A stretch of 64,000 bases of DNA from an uncultured Eubacteriales bacterium (GTDB taxonomy: Bacteria > Bacillota > Clostridia > Oscillospirales > Butyricicoccaceae): positions 1 through 64,000 of the forward strand of contig CAKRRK010000008.1 of the NCBI GenBank assembly GCA_934395135.1, read 5' to 3'. How positions within the stretch are numbered: the stretch's first letter is position 1; every line of letters starts with the position of its first letter. A program made the position numbers and the translations under genes. The notes under the pieces were generated by a model, which was given only the letters and a program-made list of their open reading frames with translations, was not told the origin of the DNA and did not search any database. Shown here one piece after another: positions 23,373-32,686 of the stretch.

Positions 23373-24680
23373 TTATTCGCTTTTTTTCAAAATCAGCGTG
23401 CTGTATACCAGCATCAGTGCGAAATAGAACCCGGACGTCACGCTGAACAGCACATGCCCTGCAATGAACAGATAGCCTGCGCAAAGCACCAAAGAAAGCA
23501 GCACGCCCAAGGTTCGGATGTTGATGTTTTTCCAGAATTTCAGGAAGAATCCAACGCCAAGTTTTACATACATCCACAGCATTGCAATCGCACCGAAAAC
23601 GCCATAATAAAACAGGACTTCAAACACATCCATTTCTACCACAAACTCCTGGGAACCGCGCCCGATGCCAAACAGATAACTGATGGGGCGATTCTCCTGA
23701 AACTGGGAAAAGGCATTGCCGAATTTCTCCTGCCGGCCGCTTAAAATCGCCGTTTCCAGACCATCCCGTTCCGCCACCTCGCTGGCCGTGCCGAAAGATT
23801 CGCTGATGTCTGCCAACAGAGATTGGTTTATGAGAGATAATACAACCAGTACCAGAAGGGTTACCACAATAATAAGCAGAATCCGACGCAGATACACCCG
23901 ATTCTTTTTCCGGATGTATTCCAGCAGGCTGTAAAGCACCAGGGCGATGACAGTGACGCCGACGGAAATGAAAGCGGTCTTTGTCCCGATCAAACACAGG
24001 CAGATGCAGGTAAACGCCGGCGCAATCGCATAAAACAGTTTCTTTTTCCGGGGAATATCCTTTTCCTGCATATTCATAAAATAGGTGCATGCTATCGGAA
24101 GCAGCAGCATGAAAATCGCGGTAATGTCGTTGCCGGAGTAAAAATATCCCCGGGCGCCCCGGTAGCCAAACCGGTCGGCATACGTCGTTAATCCTGCACC
24201 GAACGCATAGGGGATGAGGATGGCAAGGGACAGCAGAATCAGAGTGACCGTAATAATTTTATTGAGCTTTTTCAGCAGGGCCTCCCGGCCCAGACCGCAG
24301 CGGTGAAACAACTGAGTGTATGCCAGCACCACCGCAATGTTATACAGGAACTTGGCAAAATACTGCACATCGGTAAAAATGGACATCGGCTGGCCGATCA
24401 CAAGTTCCGACACCACAGACAGCACCCAGGCCGCCCCCATCGGCAGCACGGTCAGAACGGCTTTTCTGTCCCGCAGCCGCAACAGATACACTGCAAACAA
24501 CACCAGCACTCCCATCCGGAACGCCAGAGTCGGGGTAACCGCCAGGCCGGAATCCTCATACACATTGCCGAACACGGTCGTGAGATAATGTATATAAAAC
24601 CCGTTTAAAATATCCAGAATCGGGTTAATCAGCAAAAATTTCCAAAAAAAATCCTCCAAATTCTTTACATTCCGTTCCAC
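23373..24680 (-). CDS. O-antigen ligase/polymerase-like membrane protein
   Basis: A 435-residue protein with around eleven to twelve membrane helices and one large outer loop (about residues 290-350, after LLADISESFGTASEVAERDGLETAILSGRQ). The loop has GRQEKFGNAFSQFQENRPISYLFGIGRG, the pattern of the Wzy_C/WaaL superfamily, which polymerises or ligates lipid-linked glycans on the outer face of the membrane. In this Gram-positive it would act on capsule, teichoic-type or wall polysaccharide. GTG at 24680 follows AAAGGAGTGATGGA. No other glycan gene is adjacent, so its partner pathway is unknown. Confidence 0.82.
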   Translation of the reverse strand: MERNVKNLEDFFWKFLLINPILDILNGFYIHYLTTVFGNVYEDSGLAVTPTLAFRMGVLVLFAVYLLRLRDRKAVLTVLPMGAAWVLSVVSELVIGQPMSIFTDVQYFAKFLYNIAVVLAYTQLFHRCGLGREALLKKLNKIITVTLILLSLAILIPYAFGAGLTTYADRFGYRGARGYFYSGNDITAIFMLLLPIACTYFMNMQEKDIPRKKKLFYAIAPAFTCICLCLIGTKTAFISVGVTVIALVLYSLLEYIRKKNRVYLRRILLIIVVTLLVLVVLSLINQSLLADISESFGTASEVAERDGLETAILSGRQEKFGNAFSQFQENRPISYLFGIGRGSQEFVVEMDVFEVLFYYGVFGAIAMLWMYVKLGVGFFLKFWKNINIRTLGVLLSLVLCAGYLFIAGHVLFSVTSGFYFALMLVYSTLILKKSE

Positions 24681-25138
24681 TCCATCACTCCTTTGTCAAA
24701 ATCGCGGCACCGGCCGTCTTTCTCAAACGCGCTTATTTCCCGGCGGCCGCGTCGGTTTGTTCCATAAGCCAGCGGGACACCCCCGGCCTATCCCGTATCC
24801 AAAACGCACCGGGAATCCCATCGCCTCCCAGCTGCGTTCAAGCAGTTTTATTATACCATATCGAATATAGTGTGGCAAGAAATTCGACGGCAAAACCCCC
24901 GCCCCTGTCAAAGCTTTTTCCTGCTTCATCCCGCATTGCGGCGCAACGGCTTTCCGCCGCTGGTTTTCAGCTTTTTCCTTTTTCTTTTCCCAGGGAATAT
25001 GCTATAATAAACAGGAAGCAGCGGCGGTCCAAACCGGAAATTCTGTGTCGGCGGCCGAACGGAATCCGTTCTGCCCGGCGGGCCGGCCATCTATTTCCGC
25101 CGGCACTGTTTCAATCACACCAACAGGAGAGATGCCAC
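24681..25138. other. Divergent intergenic region
   Basis: Holds a strong minus-strand promoter (24850-24878) with a 170-base leader before the O-antigen-ligase-like gene, and a TATAAT at 25003-25008 that may serve the flavoredoxin gene on the plus strand. I found no gene or recognisable riboswitch in the leader. Confidence 0.5.
24850..24878 (-). promoter_or_regulatory. Strong sigma-A-type promoter
   Basis: Minus-strand TTGCCA (24878-24873) and TATAAT (24855-24850), spacer 17 bp; identical hexamers and spacing to the tautomerase promoter at 13933-13961. Confidence 0.75.
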
Positions 25139-25639
25139 ATGAAAGAAATCACCTCCGGCCAGTTTTCCTTTGAACCGTTTGAAAAACTGAAAAAGGAATG
25201 GGCCCTTGTTTCCGCAGGGACGGAAGACGCTTTCAACACAATGACGGTCAATTGGGGCGGTTTTGGCGAGCTTTGGTTCAAAAGCGTCGCTACCATCTAC
25301 ATCCGTCCCAGCCGGTACACCCACGAATTTCTAGACGCACAGGATTATTTTTCGATCTGTTTTTTAAAACCGGGGAACGAAGCGGCTCTCAAACTGTGCG
25401 GCGCGCAATCCGGCCGGGATGGCGACAAAGCGGCAAAAGCAGGGCTGACTCCCATCTTTCCAGACGGGATCCCCGCCTTTTCCCAGGCAGAATATATCCT
25501 GCTGTGCAAAAAACTATATGCCCAGGAAATCCGCAGGGAATGTTTTTGCGACAGCAGCGTGTTCGACGCGTCCTACGCCAACGGGGACTGCCATACGATG
25601 TACATCGGCGAAGTGGTCAAGGTGTTGGAAAATCGCTGA
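25139..25639 (+). CDS. Flavoredoxin / flavin reductase-like FMN-binding protein
   Basis: A 166-residue split-barrel flavoprotein. ATG follows ACAGGAGAGATGCCAC. Family marks include NTMTVNWGGFGELW, then ATIYIRPSRYTHEFLDAQDYFSICFL, and KLCGAQSGRDGDKAAKAGLTP, the GR..DK....GLT element of flavoredoxin/flavin reductase proteins common in anaerobes. Binds FMN and passes electrons to partner proteins or reduces flavin; the partner is not evident here. Single-gene unit between its promoter region and a terminator. Confidence 0.9.
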   Translation: MKEITSGQFSFEPFEKLKKEWALVSAGTEDAFNTMTVNWGGFGELWFKSVATIYIRPSRYTHEFLDAQDYFSICFLKPGNEAALKLCGAQSGRDGDKAAKAGLTPIFPDGIPAFSQAEYILLCKKLYAQEIRRECFCDSSVFDASYANGDCHTMYIGEVVKVLENR

Positions 25640-25656
25640 TTTTTCTTTTTATTCCC

Positions 25657-25684
25657 AAAAGCCGCCGCAGCCGCGGCGGCTTTT
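25657..25684 (+). terminator. Intrinsic terminator after the flavoredoxin gene
   Basis: AAAAGCCGCCGC (25657-25668) pairs with GCGGCGGCTTTT (25673-25684). Confidence 0.85.
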
Positions 25685-25722
25685 GGACCGCTGTGCCGAT
25701 TATATAATTTTATGCAAAAAGA

Positions 25723-25740
25723 AAGAGCCTTACGGCTCTT
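25723..25740 (-). terminator. Terminator of the dcw cluster after ftsZ
   Basis: AAGAGCC (minus) pairs with GGCTCTT around GTAA and is followed on the minus strand by TCTTTTTGC, about 60 bases after the ftsZ stop. A second A/T-rich hairpin at about 25763-25785 may assist. Confidence 0.75.
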
Positions 25741-25800
25741 CCTTTTTGGTTTTTAAGGAAACTAAAAAGGATCTCTCCTTTTTATGACCATCGTAAAATG

Positions 25801-26901
25801 CTATTTGTTAAATAGCTCCAGGATCTGGGAAAACTCTTCATCTTCCTCCACATCCTCTTTGTTCTGGGCGTCCTTTGCCCCGAAAATATCAAACGCGCTG
25901 CTGGATTTCTTTTCTTTTCCGCCAAAGACGTTGGGCGCGGTTCCTTTTTCTTCAAAGCCGGTGGCGATTACAATCACCCGGATTTCATCGTCCATCGATT
26001 CGTCAATGGACGCACCGAAGATAATATGGGCGTCCGGGTGAGCCGCCTGCTGTACCATAGACGCAGCAGTCTCAATTTCCTCCAACCCCACGTCCGGAGA
26101 GCCGACAATGCTCAAAATCACACCCTTGGCACCGCTGATGGAGGTTTCCAGCAACGGGCTGGCAATGGCCATTTTGGCCGCTTCTTCCGCTTTTTCCTTG
26201 CCGGCGGCATTGCCCACGCCCATGTGGGCATAGCCCGCATCTTTCATCACGGATGTGACATCGGCAAAGTCCAGGTTGATAAAGCCCGGGATTGTGATCA
26301 GTTCCGAAATGCTGGCAACCGCCTGACGGAGCACGCCATCGGCGATTTCAAAAGCGTTTTTAAAACTGATCTTCTGTTCGCTGACATATTTTAACCGTTC
26401 GTTGGGAATGACGATCAAAGCGTCTACGGATTTTTTCAACTCTTCGATGCCTTCTTCCGCCTGCAGCATCCGCCGCTTGCCTTCAAACGCAAAAGGACGG
26501 GTCACCACGCCGACGGTAAGGATATCTTTTTCTTTGGCAATCTTTGCCACAACCGGCGCCGCGCCGGTGCCGGTGCCGCCGCCCATGCCGGCGGTAACAA
26601 ATACCATGTTGGTATCTTCCAGGCATGTGACGATTTCATCATGGCTTTCTTCCGCGGCTTTTTTGCCGACCTCCGGATTTCCGCCGGCGCCCATGCCTCT
26701 CGTAACTTTTTCGCCAATCTGTATCCGGTTCGACGCTTCCGAATAATTGAGCGCCTGCCGGTCCGTGTTGATGGCGACAAAGTCCGCACCCTGCAGGCCG
26801 CACCGAATCATCCGGTTTACTGCATTGTTGCCGCCGCCGCCGACGCCCAATACCTTTATGGATACAACGTTGTCGCATCCTGCTTCGAAATCAAATCCCA
26901 T
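25801..26901 (-). CDS. ftsZ: Cell division protein FtsZ
   Basis: A 366-residue tubulin homologue that polymerises with GTP into the Z-ring at mid-cell. The start MGFDFEAGCDNVVSIKVLGVGGGG is preceded by GGAGG at nine bases; longer in-frame starts are not supported. The tubulin signature GGGTGTGAAPVVA, the T3/T4 loops and the synergy-loop region GFINLDFADV are present. The C-terminus ends EEDEEFSQILELFNK, an acidic tail rather than the classical LDIPTFLR-type peptide. Last gene of the dcw cluster, 46 bases after sbp. Confidence 0.98.
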   Translation of the reverse strand: MGFDFEAGCDNVVSIKVLGVGGGGNNAVNRMIRCGLQGADFVAINTDRQALNYSEASNRIQIGEKVTRGMGAGGNPEVGKKAAEESHDEIVTCLEDTNMVFVTAGMGGGTGTGAAPVVAKIAKEKDILTVGVVTRPFAFEGKRRMLQAEEGIEELKKSVDALIVIPNERLKYVSEQKISFKNAFEIADGVLRQAVASISELITIPGFINLDFADVTSVMKDAGYAHMGVGNAAGKEKAEEAAKMAIASPLLETSISGAKGVILSIVGSPDVGLEEIETAASMVQQAAHPDAHIIFGASIDESMDDEIRVIVIATGFEEKGTAPNVFGGKEKKSSSAFDIFGAKDAQNKEDVEEDEEFSQILELFNK

Positions 26902-26947
26902 TGCCCATATCCTCCGTTTATCCTGAATTTTGTTTTTATCTACAAAT

Positions 26948-27376
26948 TTATGAGTTCCCTTTTGGGGATTTTTCCGAAGCGTCCCCGGCATGTTGCGGGA
27001 ACACTTGCCCATTTTCATCTAATATCTTAATTTTACCTCTTTTTTTTCTATTTTGCAAGATATGATGTCGTATTGTTGAAAAATTATTAAAAATTCTTGT
27101 TCCAAAAATTACCGCCGCAGCCACCGTCAGGTCAATGCCCAATTTTTTGCCAATCACAATGATAAGCATAGCAAGCAGCGTGTTAACAAAAAAGCCGGAA
27201 ACAAAGATTCCGATATTAAATCGTTTTTCCAGTTCTGCCACAAAACCGCCGATCACCGTATCCATCGCAGCCAGGATCGCCACCGCAATATACGGTGTCA
27301 CCGAAGGTGCGATCAGAATCGGCGCAAAATACCCCGCCACCAGTCCCGCGGCTACCGCCAACAGAATAATCAGCAT
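26948..27376 (-). CDS. sbp: Small basic protein Sbp-like (DUF1290)
   Basis: A 142-residue membrane protein with three to four helices (MLIILLAVAAGLVAGYFAP; YIAVAILAAMDTVIGGFVAELE; GIFVSGFFVNTLLAMLIIVIGKKLGIDLTVAAAVIFGTRIF). The A..AA.D...GG..A.LE...N and FG.RIFNN.S.IR motifs define the DUF1290/Sbp family, found just before ftsA-ftsZ in Firmicutes. Its molecular role is unknown. ATG at 27376 follows GGAGGAGAAACT. The C-terminal hydrophilic tail of about 35 residues is longer than usual. ftsA is absent between it and ftsZ. Confidence 0.9.
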   Translation of the reverse strand: MLIILLAVAAGLVAGYFAPILIAPSVTPYIAVAILAAMDTVIGGFVAELEKRFNIGIFVSGFFVNTLLAMLIIVIGKKLGIDLTVAAAVIFGTRIFNNFSTIRHHILQNRKKRGKIKILDENGQVFPQHAGDASEKSPKGNS

Positions 27377-27387
27377 AGTTTCTCCTC

Positions 27388-28107
27388 CTACTCCTTCGCG
27401 GCTTCCGCGTATTTGAATTCCGTACTTCCGGTGTATGCCGAAATTTCCAGGGACGTTTCTTTTTTTACGTCCACGGTAATCCCCCATTCCCCCAAAACTT
27501 CCACCACGCCGCCGCGCATGGTCAGAGCGTTGTACAGTTCCTCCGGCGCGCCGATGGCTTTTATCACAAAAGGTGACGCATACCGGTTGTTGTTCACGCT
27601 GATCACCGAACCGGAGCAGCGGATCTCACTGGTGGAGATGAGCCGTTCCCCATTGATGGAGATGGCCTCCGCGCCGGCGTCCCGCAGTTCATTGACGGCC
27701 CGCATCACGTCTTCGTCATGGATGATAAAATAGCTTTCGTTGACGTTGCCGTTATTGGTCACCGTACTGTCTTCCATCGTTACGGTAACGCCTGGTCCCC
27801 GCACTGCCGTCAGCCCGGCCAGGATGGATGCCTGCTCCAGCTGCTGGGAAAGAATTTTGGTGTGGCCGCCGCTTTCCTCCGCCTGCCGGCTGTATTCGTC
27901 TACTTGTCCTTTATAGGTGAGAACCTGTTCATACAGAGCCTCATTTTTTTCCCGTTCCTTGGTCAGTTCTGCCTGCAATTCCTCCGCCCGCGCAAGCGTC
28001 GTGCTGCCGGTGCTGCTGTTAAACAGCACACTTTTGTACTGCACCATCAGCATAAATGCCACCAGTGCGCACACCAGCGCCACTGCCCATTTGGATGTTT
28101 TCCTCAT
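27388..28107 (-). CDS. DUF881 family protein (YlxW/YlxX-like)
   Basis: A 239-residue protein with an N-terminal membrane anchor (WAVALVCALVAFMLMVQ), a coiled coil around residues 38-90 (ARAEELQAELTKEREKNEALYEQV...), and a DUF881 domain with GPGVTVTMEDS, MRAVNELRDAGAEAISINGERL and IKAIGAPEELYNAL. Proteins of this family sit between ftsQ and ftsZ in many Firmicutes and are thought to act at the division site; the mechanism is unknown. It lies 14 bases after ftsQ and 11 before sbp. Confidence 0.9.
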   Translation of the reverse strand: MRKTSKWAVALVCALVAFMLMVQYKSVLFNSSTGSTTLARAEELQAELTKEREKNEALYEQVLTYKGQVDEYSRQAEESGGHTKILSQQLEQASILAGLTAVRGPGVTVTMEDSTVTNNGNVNESYFIIHDEDVMRAVNELRDAGAEAISINGERLISTSEIRCSGSVISVNNNRYASPFVIKAIGAPEELYNALTMRGGVVEVLGEWGITVDVKKETSLEISAYTGSTEFKYAEAAKE

Positions 28108-28121
28108 ATCCGTCCTCCGCT

Positions 28122-29051
28122 TTATTCTTCCCCGGCGTTGTCCGCCGTATCGTCCGGCACAGTCTCTTCTTCGCCGTCAGCCGCCGGCGGACCGGCCTCC
28201 TCCCCGGGCGCCGTCTGCCGCGGACTGCCGTCAAAATTGCGCATGCCCGCCAGTTCCTCTTCTGAAATAGTGTTCAGCGGCCGGAACCGGGCAGTCGTCG
28301 CATCATGCAGATCGATCATGCCGGTATCGGAGGATGCCAGCCGTTCCCCGGTGATTTCCAGCAGAAATTCCACTTTCTTTTCCAGTTCGTCCACCGAACC
28401 AAGCAGCACGTTAAACCGGTTTTCATACCCCAGTTCCAGACTGGTCAGGTTTTCCACCGAGATATAGGTGATTTTATCCGTCAGGTTCGCTTCCGCCAGC
28501 ACGCCCAGCAGCAGCTGCAGCTGACGTTCCCTCTCTCCGGTAGCGGTGGAAAGATACTCTCCCACCTGCATACCGGCGGCATCCAGCCCATATACGGACA
28601 GATAGCCCGTCGGTCTTTCGCCGGAAATTTCCTCCAGCACCTTGCCTTTGGCGTCCAGCAGAAAACAGCCGCCCTCGTATGCCGCCGCGGCCACCGGCTG
28701 GCACTCCGTAATAACCACCCGCAAGGTGTCCGGCAAGCCGCGGGTTACCTGGATTTCATCCATATAAACAAATTTTTCGTGAAGCGCCTGCATGATTTCC
28801 CGCTTATTCAGCAAAATCAGGTTGTCCTCTTTTTCCACGCCAAGTGTCTGGATAATTTCCGCCTCGTCATACCGCGTGTTTCCGATAATTTCAAAGCGTT
28901 CTACCTTAAAAAACAGGGCGACTGCCAGAAACCCGGCAACCAGCACCACAACCACGCAGAGAAATTTATACAGGGCGGCGCAGCGCACCTGATTTCTGGC
29001 GCGTTTGCGGTGCTTGGTGGCTTTGGAATTTTTACGGTTCCTTTTTTTCAT
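28122..29051 (-). CDS. ftsQ: Cell division protein FtsQ/DivIB
   Basis: A 309-residue bitopic protein. A basic cytoplasmic N-terminus (KKRNRKNSKATKHRKRARNQ) precedes one helix (FLCVVVVLVAGFLAVALFF), then the POTRA domain with KVERFEIIGNTRYDEAEIIQTLGV and the FtsQ beta domain ending around residue 270. It has a long acidic, proline-rich C-terminal tail. DivIB/FtsQ links FtsL and FtsB-type proteins to the septal synthase. It overlaps the end of murA by 20 bases, and the ATG is preceded by GGAG. Confidence 0.9.
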   Translation of the reverse strand: MKKRNRKNSKATKHRKRARNQVRCAALYKFLCVVVVLVAGFLAVALFFKVERFEIIGNTRYDEAEIIQTLGVEKEDNLILLNKREIMQALHEKFVYMDEIQVTRGLPDTLRVVITECQPVAAAAYEGGCFLLDAKGKVLEEISGERPTGYLSVYGLDAAGMQVGEYLSTATGERERQLQLLLGVLAEANLTDKITYISVENLTSLELGYENRFNVLLGSVDELEKKVEFLLEITGERLASSDTGMIDLHDATTARFRPLNTISEEELAGMRNFDGSPRQTAPGEEAGPPAADGEEETVPDDTADNAGEE

Positions 29052-30309
29052 TCCCGGTTTCTCCAATTTCTTTGATCTCCGCGCCCAGACAACGGAGCAT
29101 ACGAATGTCTTCATACCCCCGCTGGATGTAGTGCGCATTTCGGATGGTGCTCACGCCTTCCGCTGCCAGCGCCGCTGTGACCAGTGCTGCCCCGCCCCGC
29201 AGATCCAGGGCGTACATTTCCCGCCCGGCAAGCCGTTCCCTGCCCAGGATCAGGCAGGCTCTGTCCAACAGCTTCAGGTCCGCTCCCATTTTCATCAACT
29301 CTTTTACATAACGGAACCGGCTGTCAAACACGCCTTCCACAAACAGCGTGGCGCCTTCCGCCCCAGCCAGCGCCGCCACAAGGCATGGACCGCTGTCCGT
29401 CGCAAACCCGGGATAGGGCGCGCTCCGCACATTTCCCACACCCCGCAGCCGGCTGGGCGCTTTGATATGGACGCCGTCCGTTTTCTGCAGCACCTGGCAG
29501 CCCGCTCGTTCCAGAATATCTTTCAGCAACAGGCTGTTTCGGATATCGCCGCCCCGGACAAACACGTCTCCGCCGGTGGCGGCGGCACAAAGCAAATAGG
29601 TATCGGTGCAGATCCGATCGGGCATAACGGTAAATCCCGCCGCCCGCAGCGGCGTTTTTCCCTGAATCTCAATGACCGATGTGCCGGCGCCGCAGATGGT
29701 TCCTCCGGCGTTTCGGATAAACGCCTGCAAATCCACAATTTCCGGCTCCCGTGCGCAGCCGATGAGAGTGGTTTTTCCCTCTGCCGCCAACGCCGCAAGG
29801 ATGGCGTTTTCCGTCGCCCCCACGCTCTGCCGGGGAAAGTGGATCACCCCGCCCTTCAGACCATCGGCGGCAAGCTGCACCCGATCCCCCTGCACCTCGC
29901 ACACGGCGCCAAGCTTTTCAAAGGCAAACAGATGCAGGTCCAGCGGCCGGCTTCCAATGTCGCACCCGCCGGGACAGGTAAATGTGCACCGGCCGGTCAG
30001 CCCCAAAAGCGGCCCTGCAAACAGGGCGGAAGAACGCATCGCCTTCATCAGACGGTCCGGGATGTGGGAGGTCTGCGCCGCGCCGCCCTGCACTGTGACG
30101 ACCCCATCCGCAAAGGAGGTTTTGGCGCCGATGTGGTTTAAAATTGCAAGAGACGCCTGGGTATCCAACAGCGCCGGGCAGTTTGCAATCTCGTTTTCTC
30201 CCCGGACAAGGAGGGCTGCCGCCAGAATTGGCAGCACACTGTTTTTGGCGCCCTGCACCGGAATCTCCCCAGTCAGCCGCCGGCCGCCTGTCACCTGATA
30301 AGCCGTCAT
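29032..30309 (-). CDS. murA: UDP-N-acetylglucosamine 1-carboxyvinyltransferase
   Basis: A 425-residue cytoplasmic enzyme adding enolpyruvate from PEP to UDP-GlcNAc, the first committed step of peptidoglycan synthesis and the fosfomycin target. The N-terminal GAKNSVLPILAAALL, the loop CPGGCDIGSRPLDLH with the reactive cysteine, and GATENAILAAL are present. The segment normally written GFPTD reads GFATDSGPCLVAAL; the Asp is retained but the surroundings diverge from classical MurA. ATG at 30309 follows GGAGG at seven bases. It lies between murG and ftsQ. Confidence 0.93.
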   Translation of the reverse strand: MTAYQVTGGRRLTGEIPVQGAKNSVLPILAAALLVRGENEIANCPALLDTQASLAILNHIGAKTSFADGVVTVQGGAAQTSHIPDRLMKAMRSSALFAGPLLGLTGRCTFTCPGGCDIGSRPLDLHLFAFEKLGAVCEVQGDRVQLAADGLKGGVIHFPRQSVGATENAILAALAAEGKTTLIGCAREPEIVDLQAFIRNAGGTICGAGTSVIEIQGKTPLRAAGFTVMPDRICTDTYLLCAAATGGDVFVRGGDIRNSLLLKDILERAGCQVLQKTDGVHIKAPSRLRGVGNVRSAPYPGFATDSGPCLVAALAGAEGATLFVEGVFDSRFRYVKELMKMGADLKLLDRACLILGRERLAGREMYALDLRGGAALVTAALAAEGVSTIRNAHYIQRGYEDIRMLRCLGAEIKEIGETGNEKKEP

Positions 30310-30368
30310 AAACAAACCTCCACAGTAAGATATTGATATCCCATACTATGAAGGCGTTTGTTGTTTCG

Positions 30369-31493
30369 TTACCGGCCCACAGCCTGCAAAATATACTGGT
30401 ATATTTTTTCCGAACTGTCAAACACCGCCATCTTCGCCGCACTTTTTCCCATCGCCGCCAGCCGCGCTTCATCAAACAGCAGCTGTGTTGTCGTCTGGTA
30501 TAACAGCTCCGGCGTACATTCCGCTTCGGTGATTACCACGCAGGCGTTATTTTTTTCCAGTGCCCTGGCATTTTTCTCCTGATGGTTCTCCGCCACATAG
30601 GGAGACGGGACGATGATCGCCGGCTTTCCCAGCACGCACAACTCCCCGATGGTAGCCGCACCGCCCCGGCAAATGACAACATCTGCCGCCGCCATCACAT
30701 CCGCCATATTATAAATATATTCCCGCAGCTCAATGTTCGGGTGGGCTTTTAAGTCCACGCCTTTCTCTGCGATCAGTTCCGGCAGCCATTTGGCGGCCGC
30801 CGTCCCGGTGGCATGGATATGGGAAAACCGGTCCTCCCGGCTTTCCAACGCCACAAACCCTGCCATATGGCGGTTCATATACAACGCGCCCATAGAGCCC
30901 CAGAACGACACCACCAGCTTTTGCGCCGGTGGAATGCCCAAACGGCTGCGGGCCTCTTCTTTGTTTGCAAACACAATTTCCGGCCGCACCGGCGCGCCGG
31001 TGCGATGAATGTTGCTCCGGTTGTCCAGCCGCGCCCGGGTTTCTTCGAAAGAAACCAGCACGGCACTGGCCTTTGGCGCCATTTTTTTTGTGACAACGCC
31101 GGGCAGGGCATTGACTTCCAGCAACACGGTGGGAATTCCCATCTTCTGCGCTGCCTGTACAAAGGGATAGCTGGCATAACCGCCGCAGCCCACAACACAG
31201 TCCGGTCCGTATCCCTGCAGTGCTTTTTTGGCCTTTGTCACCGCCGTCGCCGCTTTGGCCGCGGCGCCCAGATTATACAGGCAGTCCCTGGGCCGTATGC
31301 TCCGCCGAAACCCTTCCACATCAATGGTCTCCAGTTTATACCCTTCCCGCGGCACCAGCTTTTTTTCAATCCCTTTCTCCGTGCCGCCAAAGCGGACCTT
31401 GGTGTCGGGCCGCCGCTCCCGCACATATTTGGCGATGGCCAGGCCTGGATTTACATGCCCGCCGGTACCGCCGCCTGCAATAAACAGCTTCAT
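30369..31493 (-). CDS. murG: Lipid II synthase (GlcNAc transferase) MurG
   Basis: A 374-residue GT28 glycosyltransferase on the inner membrane face that adds GlcNAc to lipid I. N-terminal MKLFIAGGGTGGHVNPGLAIA, then VGCGGYASYP, the EVNALPGVVTKKMAP segment, FWGSMGALYMN, and the nucleotide-sugar site CRGGAATIGELCVLGKPAIIVPSPY with AENHQEKNA. ATG at 31493 follows AAGGGAGAC. The 59-base gap to murA is the longest between the adjacent mur genes here but no clear promoter is visible in it. Confidence 0.95.
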   Translation of the reverse strand: MKLFIAGGGTGGHVNPGLAIAKYVRERRPDTKVRFGGTEKGIEKKLVPREGYKLETIDVEGFRRSIRPRDCLYNLGAAAKAATAVTKAKKALQGYGPDCVVGCGGYASYPFVQAAQKMGIPTVLLEVNALPGVVTKKMAPKASAVLVSFEETRARLDNRSNIHRTGAPVRPEIVFANKEEARSRLGIPPAQKLVVSFWGSMGALYMNRHMAGFVALESREDRFSHIHATGTAAAKWLPELIAEKGVDLKAHPNIELREYIYNMADVMAAADVVICRGGAATIGELCVLGKPAIIVPSPYVAENHQEKNARALEKNNACVVITEAECTPELLYQTTTQLLFDEARLAAMGKSAAKMAVFDSSEKIYQYILQAVGR

Positions 31494-31506
31494 TCTATGT
31501 CTCCCT

Positions 31507-32658
31507 TTACTCAAGTCTCCCCAGCTTGGTCTGTCTGGATATGTTCAGCAGCACACCGATTTCCATCAGCTGCAGCAGCAGCGCCGTGCCGCCATAACTG
31601 AAAAACGGCAGTGCCGCGCCGGTCACAGGCATAATTCCGGAAACCACAAACAGATTCACCAAAGTCTGAATGGCAATCTTGCTGATAATGCCCACGGCAA
31701 GCAAACAGCCAAACCGGTCCTTGGCGTTTCTTGCGATGTACAGCCCCCGGTATATCAGATAGGCGAACATAATCATCACCAGCACCGCGCCGATAAATCC
31801 CATTTCCTCGCACCAGGCGGAAAACACAAAGTCATTGGCAGGCTCCGGCAGATACAGGTGCTTTTGCCGCCCCTGTCCCAGTCCCAGCCCCCAAAGACCG
31901 CCGGAACCGATGGCAATGAAGGACTGACAGGCCTGCCACCCTTTATTCAGATAATCGATAAACGGATCCAGCCATACCCGGAACCGGGTCATAGCGTATT
32001 CGTTGTGCTGCACATACCAGTACATCGACGGCACCGCCACTGCCACCACCGGGATAATGTACCAGATTTTGATGCCCGCCACAAACAGAATGCTAACCCC
32101 CGTCATACCAATGATAATGGTGGCGGACAAATGGGGCTGGCGGCTCAGCAGCAGGGCAATCACGCCCAGCACCAGAATATACGGCAGCACACCATATCGG
32201 AACGTTCGCATTTTCTTTTGATAGATCGTAGCAAAGCTGGAAAACGATAAAATAACCGCCGTTTTCATCAGCTCCGAGGTTTGAAACGACACGCCGCCCA
32301 CTTCGATCCACCGGGTGGCCTCGTTTCTTGTGACGCCGATAAACGGCGTGACCGCCAGCAGAAAAATGGCCAGGACAAACACAGGAATCTGCCATTTATG
32401 CAGAATATGGTAATCAATCTTGGATATGATAAACATCATCCCAACGCCTGCCAAAGCAAAGCCTCCCTGCCGGATGACATAGAAGGCCGGGGAGTCAATA
32501 TCCGGGTCGTACAGCGCATCCGGATAGCTGGCCGTAAACAGCGCAATAAGGCCCGTGATGATAATGGCAAACAAAATCAACAGGAACGGACCATCAATGG
32601 GCAATTTTCGTCTGGTTTGTCTTTCTTCTTCCACAATTCTCCGGGATACGACTGGCAA
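31507..32658 (-). CDS. ftsW: Septal peptidoglycan glycosyltransferase FtsW
   Basis: A 383-residue SEDS-family membrane protein with about ten helices. It polymerises lipid II at the septum with a partner class B PBP. SEDS marks include IDGPFLLILFAIIITGL at the N-terminus, the RW motif region TRWIEVGGVSFQTSELMK, the extracellular catalytic loop GWQACQSFIAIGSGGLWGLGLGQGRQKHLYLPEPANDFVFS, and the C-terminal LPFFSYGGTALLLQL. Start TTG at 32658 is supported by CGGAGGTG five bases upstream. It sits in the canonical mraY-ftsW-murG order. Confidence 0.95.
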   Translation of the reverse strand: MPVVSRRIVEEERQTRRKLPIDGPFLLILFAIIITGLIALFTASYPDALYDPDIDSPAFYVIRQGGFALAGVGMMFIISKIDYHILHKWQIPVFVLAIFLLAVTPFIGVTRNEATRWIEVGGVSFQTSELMKTAVILSFSSFATIYQKKMRTFRYGVLPYILVLGVIALLLSRQPHLSATIIIGMTGVSILFVAGIKIWYIIPVVAVAVPSMYWYVQHNEYAMTRFRVWLDPFIDYLNKGWQACQSFIAIGSGGLWGLGLGQGRQKHLYLPEPANDFVFSAWCEEMGFIGAVLVMIMFAYLIYRGLYIARNAKDRFGCLLAVGIISKIAIQTLVNLFVVSGIMPVTGAALPFFSYGGTALLLQLMEIGVLLNISRQTKLGRLE

Positions 32659-32686
32659 GACGCCACCTCCGTGCTTTCAAACAAAA

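Noticed and set aside
24681..24843. Riboswitch in the 170-base leader of the O-antigen-ligase-like gene
   Set aside because: No conserved aptamer core or terminator/antiterminator pair could be recognised.
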